Assembly (NCBI GenBank): GCA_037178975.1
Contig: JASJZH010000004.1
Coordinates: 9,238,001-9,302,000 of the forward strand
DNA: 64,000 nt
From: Oscheius tipulae
Lineage: Eukaryota > Nematoda > Chromadorea > Rhabditida > Rhabditidae
Reading direction: 5' to 3'
Shown: positions 55,637 to 64,000 of the stretch, one piece after another
How positions within the stretch are numbered: position 1 is the first letter of the stretch
How the letters are laid out: each line of letters opens with the position of its first letter
Notes under the pieces: model-generated
The model's input: the letters and a program-made list of their open reading frames with translations, nothing else
Told to the model about the DNA's origin: nothing
Databases searched by the model: none
Made by a program: the position numbers and the translations under genes

Positions 55637-57114
55637 TATCTGTTTAAAATATGATAAGATTAGAGAGAACCAAAAATGAGAATATGCAGTCTTAAAAGAG
55701 AAGTTCGAATGACATTTCATCCGTAGCTTTTAAGGGCAGTGCTATCACAAAATGTTGATCTTTTATCGAAAGTCGGGGTCATTTATGCAACGTCGGAAAA
55801 GGAGGATCCTTATCGGTGACTGTGGTTAAAAACGTGGCACATTTGTAGATTTTGCAGATTTTACTTCAAAAGTAGTTGTTTCAACACATGGAAAGAATAC
55901 AAGATGCCTCATTAGCCGGTACAGAGCGATCTTATTGTCCAATTTGTAAAGTTTATATTCGTAGCATTTTGTTCAGTCTTAGAATAATAGAACATCATGG
56001 AAAAGTAGCATGAATCTCTCAACGCTAGCGTTTTTTTTGGAATGGAAATCGTGATTCACTCCAGTGACAACAATGTAATGTGTCTGAGAAACACCTCCAC
56101 ACATCTTTGCCCTATTGTGGTCAAAATATTATGCGAATGAGCGGAAATCGATAGCACCACAAAAAGACCGGTCGGATGAAGTGCTGTAAAGACAATCGGC
56201 ATGGGTATTAGCGATGATCTCGGATTAGGGGTTGTTTGATAAGAGGTGGGAAGAATTCACACCGAGGGAAGAACATCCCTTGCTGGATTGGACGTTGAAA
56301 CGGTTACCAACAGTACTGCACTGTCGCTCCCGTACAACCTCCCGGTCAGTAAAGCTTAGCATTTAGGAATGCTGATCATATTCTGAGTTTTTAGAACTGT
56401 GTCGAACAGTCCTATATTCGAATCGTGGTTGGCTGAAGGTTTTCATTCTTTACATCTATGAGGAGTACGTAATTTTGTGACGGCAGAAACTGTGTGGATC
56501 ATTTTCGTTAAGTGTTCAGTGCCAGCCTGACATGAGCGTACAGAGTAGACTCTGAATGTCTATCAGGTGCAACAAATTGCATATGTAGAAGTCTAGACCT
56601 CCCTGGGATTTGCAAAACCACTTAATCACAGTATTTGTTTACTCGCTGAAAAGACTTGCTGATAAGCGCGGAAGTGTCTCCTTTCTTCCCCTACGTTGGC
56701 CAAACAGGTGGCAATTTTCTTGGGAAGTCTCTGGTACACTAACACTAATGTCAAGACAATATGAAAGACTGTCGTTGAGACACTTGTGTACCTTTAGGCT
56801 AGCGAAGATGGTAAAAAATGGTAAGTGACAAAGTTTTTAATAACTCGTAGTTTTCCAGGGGAAGTTTGGCCGATTGCAACAGTTGTGCTAATACAAATTG
56901 GAAATCTAGTTCTAAAAACTCTAGAAGATGCATTGTTTTTATCCAAAGGATTATGCGATGTTCGAAAATAACACCTCATCCTTTTTTTACTAAATATCCA
57001 CAGCTATTTTCCTAGTAATCTGAATGATTTTGAATAGTGGTGCTTTCTCATATTACACGCCTCGGTTCCCATCGAGAACATCTCGGTTAGATCTTACAGA
57101 TCTCAAGTTCCGTG
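55637..57114. other. Intergenic stretch
   Basis: No gene supported. Short open frames at 56610-56979 have no signal peptide, splice partners or known motif. Confidence 0.5.
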
Positions 57115-58813
57115 ATGGCTGCTATCATTGCTCCGGACCAGAACTATATAGGAATTAGCTGTAACATCCAAACATATTTCCAGCAGCCAATATACATCCA
57201 GTTTATTGTCCCGATTTCATTATTCGTCAGCATTTCCATCAATCTTCTGATGTTGAATTGTCTTCTCCGTAAGAAACTGGCGAATAATCGTTACCGGCAA
57301 ATCATTATGCTTGTCTGTTTGGATAGTATTCTTCTCATGCTGTGTAGGACACTAATGTTTTTATCCTGCACGGGTTGGCAGAGCATAAGTACCCATATTT
57401 ACACCGCCGCAAATTTGACGTATCATTTGAAGATGTTCCTGTTGACAGTGATGCTTCTCTACTGGAAGAAACAAATTAGACCGTTGGTTTTTGTAACACA
57501 TAGTGGCAAAGTGTACTTTAAGTCAGTTGGTGTATGATCGGTATCTGTTCTGTGTTGCCATTGGGACGACTGTCGTGTTTCTATTAATTTTCGACTTTTC
57601 CCTTACGGCCATCAATACTTATGTGGTCAATATGGTAAATGTGCATTAAAATTTTAGCCATTATTGTATGAAAACAAAAAGCAGACGACGTACATGTTGG
57701 CGGGAAGCATCGGGCTCGTCTCACCCGTACTACTTCAACGCGCCAAGATAGCTATATGCCCACAAGTACACACAAAGAAAAATGTTAAAGGGACAGTAAC
57801 ATTGCGGGTGTATGGGGTGTCCCCGGTCACGACCTTTGTAGTTGGGTTCCGCGTCGTCCAAAATTGAGGAAACGCTGTTTTTTCTCCCCTTTTATTATTT
57901 TCTGCATTTTTCTACTTATTTTTAACGTCGAAGCAGAAGCTTATAAAATAGTTGTCGACGCTGAGTCGATTAAAAACACTTAGAAGTCATGAAACGATGT
58001 GTAAAGCATCGAAAAATGTGAAAGATTGATTTTCAGGGAAGCTCGCCGCTGCACCCAACTACAAAAGTCGAGCGCGGGGACACCCATACACCCGCAATGT
58101 TACTGTCCCACAAGTTCGATCCATGCTTTTGACGAGATAGGTAGTGTTTGTGTTCTTCTGAACAGCGAAGGCTTCCACATTCCTTAAATCGGCGCATTAG
58201 TAGTAGCTTGCTACGAAGTTATGACATTCCTAGGAATTGTGCATGTTCCTTATAGAACACTAGGTTTTTGACAAATCGCCGTTAAGAACTTGGACTGGAG
58301 AATCTACACGAACACTATCTATCTCGTCATTTCCTGTTGCTGCTGTCTGTACGCTTTTGCAGCTGTCCAAACATTGAACACCTCTCAGATGAGCCATGAG
58401 ACAAAATATGCCCAGAAACGTGAATCAGTTTCTCTATTTATTCAGGTACCTCCTATTTCATGTTTTTAAACTAAGTTTTAAGGTGGTAATCCTTGAGACA
58501 ACTTTGGCTTTGAGATACTACTCGGAGGTCTTCTACTCACAGCTCGGAGGATCTCTAAGAGTTAGAAACATAACTCTGTCACCGGGATCTTATTCAACAA
58601 AAACAGTAGAATATGCTAAAACTATTATTGGCTATACCCAAATGGTAATTCTGTTGCATGTCCATTCCTATTAAGTTTCAGTTTTCAATAATCACCAACT
58701 GTATCTTCCCTATCGCACAAGGAGCGCTGATGTGGATGGCTTTGAAGGTTTTGAGAAAAAGCAACCGTTCTCTGGGGCCGACTGCAGTGCAAACAATATC
58801 GATTCGATACTAA
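57115..58813 (+). CDS. 7TM protein, same unassigned family, 310 aa
   Basis: Exons 57115-57482, 57523-57634, 58287-58445, 58483-58644 and 58682-58813, all in phase; 310 aa. Starts MAAIIAPDQNYIG. Shared marks with the 51316 and 60128 genes: KKLANNRYRQIIMLVCLDS after helix 1, KMFLLTVMLLYWKKQIRP after helix 3, QMSHETKYAQKRESVSLFIQ before helix 6, and NCIFPIAQGALMWMALKVLR in helix 7. The second intron (652 nt) holds a 320-bp inverted-repeat element. Stop TAA at 58811 overlaps AATAAA. Confidence 0.8.
57790..58109. mobile_element. 320-bp MITE-like element with about 65-bp terminal inverted repeats
   Basis: Both ends begin GGGACAGTAACATTGCGGGT when read inward; the arms stay alignable for about 65 bp with a few substitutions and one indel. 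No coding capacity. No clear target-site duplication beyond possibly one or two bases. It lies wholly within the second intron of the 57115-58813 gene. A weak echo of its centre (CGATTAAA.ACACTTAGAAGT) occurs near 53660. Confidence 0.88.
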
Positions 58814-59171
58814 TAAATGCCACAAGTTAGACAAAGTGCACCTGTTTCAATTTTTTGTAGCCTATGTTTCGGAATCATTTTTGTATAAGTTCTAGAGCTG
58901 TTATACCCAGTTTATAAACCCTACTGCCCCCACTAGTTCCATCGGACTCATATTTGAGTTATCGCGAAACCGGTAAGTCTTTTCATCTGTTTCTTTCTTT
59001 TCTAGTAAAGAGGCGAGGTTTCGTTTTGTATTCAACGTCTCGGACAAACAAAGAAACGGTCAACCACAGACACCATCACGCTTTTATTCACATTTATTTA
59101 ATTTTATGACAATTGTGACGATACAAGTGACATGGAAGGCGGAAGTGAAGTATGTGACGAAGTATTTCGAG

Positions 59172-59425
59172 TCATTGCGGTTTTACGTTGACAAAGAACT
59201 GATTGGTGTAGTCGAAGAGTTCGCATTTTGCACAGCCATGGACCAGCAGGGTCAGTCTCTTCTTCATGTAACATTCTGGCTTTTCAGGCACGAAGACTTC
59301 ATTCTGGAAGTTTTTTTATTTTCTTCAGTGAAATAACTTACTGTGCAACGTTTCGGAGTTCTGTGATCCTTCCGATCACCACCTGTACCAGATTCATCGT
59401 CTTTTCCTTTGGCAGCTTTGTCATG
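59172..59425 (-). CDS. Possible two-exon gene, 3' part, unrecognised
   Basis: Minus strand: an open exon reading KGKDDESGTGGDRKDHRT-PKRCT runs to a GTAAG donor, and after TTCCAG (59304) the same frame continues NEVFVPEKPECYMKKRLTLL, GCAKCELFDYTNQFFVNVKPQ to TGA at 59172. Charged then Cys-containing, like a secreted C-terminus, but no convincing first exon was found. Other minus-strand scraps at 59640-60120 could not be joined to it. Confidence 0.25.
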
Positions 59426-60127
59426 TTATGTAGAAATGTAGCCCTTTCTCTGGTCTATAACTTCGCAAAATATCACTAAACCCGAAAACCGTGTCCTCAA
59501 TCCGAAAAATGAGTCAAGGTAGAAAGTGGACTCAAAAGGATAGGAAGTATGGGTTTCAACGGATAAAAAGTTGGCTCAAAGGGAAAGAGGAGACTTCGAG
59601 CGATAGCAAGTGAGCTCGTAGTTATCTAATAAAGATCAAAGGTGGATAATCTTGTAGGAATTGTCTACTACACAGAAGGTTCATAATTAAAAAGTTACTG
59701 GTGAAGAAGAAGACAGACTCACTTAAAACATCACGTATTGTAGGTATCATGAAATAAATAAAACGACTGGTCGTTTCCACAAATTCTCTTGTGCCAGTAA
59801 GTCCCAACAAGACATGTCTGCCCCGTACCAATTCGGCGTGCTCAACAAATAACTTGTAGGCTGCAGAAAACCCGTTTTACTTTTTTCTTGGTGATTTTTT
59901 AAACGAATACAGTTTTAAAAGTCAAAGGCCATTTCTTATGCACTTTATGAGCGGTTCGCCACTTTTTTAATTTCAAAAACGTCTTCTTTCTGATAAGCTG
60001 TTCTTTGTAGTTTCGCAAGCGCTATAACATTCCCGTGGATGTGAAAATCTCGAAAACGTTTTCTTAACGGCAAAGGGAAGGTTATATTCTCAAGTTCTCG
60101 AGCACAAATCACTTCATTTTCCAAGAA

Positions 60128-60594
60128 ATGATCAACGACACTAGCGCGACATGCACTCCCTACTTCCAACAACTCACATTACTGTACAAAGTTTCTTTCC
60201 TCGTGTCTTTTATCCTGGGAATTCCTTTGAACCTAGCAATGGTGGGGAGATTGCACCAAAGAAAACTTCTGAAGAATCGCTACCGGCTTCTTATTTCGCT
60301 GATTTGTGTCAATAGTATAGTAGTTTTGACTGGTAGAGCTCTATCATACGTTGTCTGCAGTCAATGGAGCTGGGTCTACCATGTGATCATCATAATTGGA
60401 CAGCAATCCTTTAATGTGGAGTTTTTTCTGCTGACAATCATGCTGATTTTGTGGAAGAGCGAAATTAGAAAGTGAGTTGGATTTTCATAAGTTCTGGGTA
60501 GGAATTTCTTATTTACACATTGATAGATAAAACATTTGTTCTGATTTTTCCTGTTGCAAACAATTGTAGAACGGTTAGGTTTTTAGTTTTCTTA
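60128..60594 (+). pseudogene. 7TM gene of the 57115 family, cut by a Helitron
   Basis: Exon 1, 60128-60471, is intact (MINDTSATCTPYFQQ, RKLLKNRYRLLISLICVNS, EFFLLTIMLILWKSEIRK) and ends in phase 2 with GTGAGT, exactly like its relative at 57115. After an acceptor TTGTAG (about 60569) the next exon opens in phase (TVRFLVFL) but ends at 60594, where the Helitron terminus begins. The remaining helices are missing from the window. Confidence 0.65.
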
Positions 60595-63500
60595 CCAGCC
60601 GGCTTCGCCGTCTGGCGACGGCACTACTTCTTGTATAACTTGTTGTTTTTTACTTCGTTACGTTCGGCGTTTTCTATCTTGGCTTTTTGAACAGCTTTTT
60701 GAACAAGCCTGCAGTGATCATTTGAAGAAAGGAGACAGCTACAGATCCTTGTGGCCTGGAAAGTAGACTCGTCTAGAGATTGAGCCAGGAAGAGGCAAAC
60801 ATCAGGAGAATGTGAAGGAGTGGACTCGTCGGGAGTACGGTGTAGGAAGAATATGAAGAGAAGTGGAACAGGTTGAAGGAAAAGTGCAGCCATGGTGATC
60901 ATCTAGAGGACGCGTCGATCTACCACGTTAGTAGTACGCGTTCTTCCTTCGGGAATCAGAATCTTCAACCCATCAGCAGACTTGGCACGGGAGAAGGCGA
61001 CATACAACTGTCCATGGGAAAAGCACTCGATAGGCAGATGGACGCCAACTCGTTCCAAGGACTGTCCCTGGCTCTTGTTGATAGTCATCGCGAATGCGAG
61101 TTTAAACGGGAACTGTCGCCTCTTGAGAATGAAGCTCATACCTAAGGAGTATTCTTGATATTTGTAACGCTGAATTGCTTACCTCGGCTCTTGTCAGAGT
61201 TCAAATCGATCCTTGGCACGATTACCATTTTTCCCTTTCGGGCTCCGTTGATGAAGCGGCAGAGGATGGCAGTCCTTCTTTCGAACTTGACGATTTGGAG
61301 TCGAGTGCCATTACACATCCCATCTCGGACGTTGAGATTCCGAATGAGCATGACGATGGCTCCAATCTTCAATTCCAGGTGGTGCGGGGGCAGTCCAGAC
61401 GGGTTTAGTGAATTCAGGAACTCGTCGGTGAACTGTAGCCGGTCTTGTGTCTCCTGTACGATTGAATCGACACTGAGAAAGACGCGTGATTGTCCTAACA
61501 AAGTTGTTTATATGAAAAGTGTTTGACTAACCGGCCATGGAATCCAATATTTTTTTGTTCATCCTGTCCACGTGAGCATTGGTCGGACAGAGAATAGCCC
61601 TGGAGTTAAGGTGGTCCGGATTGTCGAAATTCCCTTGGAACACTTCTTGAATCAAATCGCCGGAGCTTCGCAGATGGACAGGAACTTCCATTTTTCCCTC
61701 TTCGTCCTTTGGTACTCTGTCCTCCCCAACCATGAGAAGAAACTCCTTGAACTCGGCAGACTCTCCTTGGGCTCGCATGTTGTCGGAGAGGTGGTAACGG
61801 CGGAAATGTGAACGATTCGTTTCTTGGAAGTAGGGAGACAGTTTCAAAGAACAGGCATAGGCGTCGGCAGTGTGATTCTTGCTGGGTATAGGCAAAACCT
61901 GACGAAAATCTCCTCCAAGAAGGATCGTCTTTCCTCCGAAGGGGACATTCATGACATTGGAGCAATCACGTAAGACCTGGTCGATGGTGTTGATAACCTA
62001 AAAATAGAAAAGTTCTCGAAGCAAATTGTTAACTTTACTGAGAGTGACAACATGCTGCACTCGTCGAGAATAAATACATCCACATCCCTCATAGCTCGTC
62101 CATCTTCCGTGTTCGGCTTCATACTGCTGCTTTCGCAGTTTTGGGACACATTGAGTTTGAAGAGAGAGCAAGCGGTTCGGCCATCGGGAAGGTGGTTGGC
62201 CGCAATTCCGCTCCAGGAGCTGCAGATGACCTTTTTTCCTCGATGAGAAAGCAGATGGTACAGGGTCTCGTAACAAAAGGTCTTGCCAGTGCCTCCTGGC
62301 CCGTCTAAAAAGACCAACTGCTCGCGTCCCAAAAGAATCGAGTCCACGGCTTCCTTCTGCCTCGAATTCAGCAAGTCGTACATCTGATTACCGACTGCTT
62401 CGTGATCGACATTGGCATCGTTCATCGGAGCCGGACGCGGGAAGGGAGCAGTCAGAAGCTGGCCAAACAGCGGGAACATCTCGAGAATGTGATAATAGGC
62501 CAGAGCTTCAGCATCTTGAACTGTCCTTCCACGAAGAACATAGTCCTCGGACATCGGCTGCTTCCATCTGTTCCAGAGATCCTCCACTTTGGCCGGCTCA
62601 TCGAAGGCTAGGAGACTGGCAAAGACACCTCTCAAGGCATGAGGCATCCGAAACAGGTTAGCATCCTCCATGGCCTGGTTAAAATGATTGTCGTGCTGGA
62701 TCAGTCCCATCTCCTTGGCAGCGTCTTCGGCAGTGTTGAACTGTCGGCCATCAACTCGGAACAGAGCTTGGAACGAAGTGGCTCCCTTCGTGTTGTGCAA
62801 GAGCAGCCTTATGCAGTAGCGCTCCCTCTGCTTGACCGTAGCCGTGTGCACTCTTCCGATGTTGTTGTTGTAGCGCTCCTTTTTCTTCCAGACACCGTCA
62901 GCCCTCTTGAACGTGAAGATTTCCGGGAATTGATGGTAATAGCTGGTCAAAGGGTCGTGTCCGAACTGGGCAACACGTTGAGCAGGAGTTAGGCGACTTG
63001 CTTCCTCGTTCAACTTAAAGAAGGCAAGAAGCGTCGTCTGGCGATTGCTGTCGGCTGCCTGCTGCTCCTGGCCAGGTTGAAATGTGACCGTATGCAGGTT
63101 CTCCTCGTGAACTGCCAGATCGATGACGGTGTTGGATTTGCCGTGCGTCTCGAAGGCAAATAGACGATGGACAGCTTCTGGGGCACAGACATAGCGAGCA
63201 TCCAGGAACTCCGATACCTCGTCAATGAGACCATTGTTGGCGTCGCGGCGCTCCTGTCGCAGTCGGAGAGCGGCCTTGTCCGATCCTTTATACACGTACT
63301 TGTATAAGTACTTGACCGCGTGGAGGAACAGGGGGGACCGTGCAGATTTCCAGATTGCAGTGGCAGTCGTACTTCTGGAGGATGTAGGCGTTGTAAGGGA
63401 CAACCGATCTTCAGAATTTTAATTAGAAAGATGGTTCGAAAAATGTACCTGTTGTCGTAGTAGCGTGCATTGGCTTTTCTCGAAACGCCTTGGGGAACCG

Positions 63501-64000
63501 CTTACTGCAGACATCATCCTTCCAACAGGGAGATCCTGGACCACAATCCCTGTGGATCATGTGAGAGGAGACGCGGTTGAGGAGGGGACCGGCATCAGGA
63601 ATCTCGGCAGAAATGAAGCGATCCACGTCATCGGCTGTCCTTGGTTTGTCGTCCGAGTGGAGAGTGATGAGCCAGTGCGCGTGTGGTAGGCCTCGCTTCT
63701 GCCATTCGACAGTGTAGATGTAGGCAGTGACCCGGCCGAAGATGTTCCTCTCGACGATGTCCTTCTTCAGCTCGGCCAGCTTCATTCGGAAGACCCTGGC
63801 CACCAAATCCGGTCGATCCGATGCTGACTGCCCAGGAAGCAGATTCTGCTGGATTTCCGGCCATCTTGGATTTGACGTCATGGTCAGAAAGAGGTCTGGC
63901 TTGCCGTAGCGACTCGTGATGCTCATCGCGTCTAGGTAGGCAGCTGTCATGAAGCGTGGAGAGGAGGTGAAGGTAGCTGGGAGAAGAACACGCTGTCCCG
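60595..64000 (-). mobile_element. Helitron transposon, 3' end in window, 5' end beyond
   Basis: Rolling-circle transposon coding a Rep/helicase on the minus strand. The 3' terminus is visible: hairpin GCCGTC-loop-GACGGC (60607-60622), then 8 nt and CTGG (CTRR class) at 60598-60595, followed by a T outside, as expected for insertion between A and T. The 5' TC end is past base 64000. Confidence 0.9.
60903..64000 (-). CDS. Helitron Rep/PIF1-helicase polyprotein, partial, frameshifted
   Basis: Read from 64000 down to the stop at 60905-60903. The Rep part has SITSRYGKPDLFLTMTSNP, the HUH motif in QKRGLPHAHWLI, a Cys/His segment, and the paired-tyrosine motif KYLYKYVYKG. The PIF1 helicase follows: GPGGTGKTF (Walker A), ILDECSML (Walker B), LGGDFRQVLP, DNMRA, AFAMTINKSQGQSL and HGQLYVAFSRAKS. 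Short introns are spliced near 63442-63403, 62020-61985, 61525-61500 and 61185-61143. At 63331-63336 a run of six G shifts the frame between NLEIC and LFLHAVKYLY; with five it would be open. All other motifs are intact, so it is young or the run is miscounted. Confidence 0.9.

Noticed and set aside
58480-58680. Separate gene starting at 58396
   Set aside because: It is exon 4 of the 57115 receptor read with its upstream intron.

Overview
The window looks like nuclear DNA of a free-living-type (rhabditid or related chromadorean) nematode. Introns are short (about 33-60 nt) with GTAAG...TTTCAG signals, genes are dense on both strands, and the families are nematode ones: a cuticle collagen with the rol-6/sqt-1 type C-terminus, a collagen prolyl 4-hydroxylase, srh/sri-like and srd-like chemoreceptors, and an intron-containing Helitron. 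I cannot name the species. Exon models were built by hand from splice signals, reading phase and family knowledge.

Layout. 1-5.1 kb: ZIP zinc transporter (runs off the left edge) and an erlin, with a tRNA-Ile inside an erlin intron. 5.7-12.4 kb: a cluster of tiny secreted-protein genes around one cuticle collagen. 14.4-17.6 kb: collagen prolyl 4-hydroxylase with an antisense tRNA-Leu in one intron. 17.7-24.0 kb: four srh/sri-like chemoreceptor copies on the minus strand, one a clear pseudogene, plus relics. 24.4-25.4 kb: one small secreted gene and one broken one. 25.9-34.0 kb: srd-like and other seven-transmembrane (7TM) receptors and a frameshifted protein kinase. 34.1-43.6 kb: an inverted-duplicate exon fragment, a beta/gamma-crystallin-like secreted protein, and two large paralogous Pro/Ala/Gln-rich secreted proteins. 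44.2-49.6 kb: a second identical tRNA-Ile and a secreted multicopper oxidase with two Cys-rich peptide genes nested in one intron on the opposite strand. 50.8-60.6 kb: an Arg/Ser-rich protamine-like gene, a nucleoside transporter, and three members of a further 7TM family. One of these carries a 320-bp terminal-inverted-repeat element in an intron, and another is cut by a Helitron. 60.6-64.0 kb: Helitron Rep/helicase, running off the right edge.

How the genes may work together. Collagen, prolyl 4-hydroxylase, the two low-complexity secreted proteins and the multicopper oxidase would all fit extracellular matrix or cuticle building; this is inference from families. The least familiar content is a set of about a dozen microgenes with one plan: a TATA box about 35-50 nt before the ATG (84 nt in one), a first exon of 31-40 nt that is always one base past a whole number of codons and encodes most of the signal peptide, then a phase-1 intron and a fast-diverging mature peptide. 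Four of them share a C-x4-C-x5-C-x6-8-C core. I see no rRNA genes, CRISPR arrays or bacterial features.
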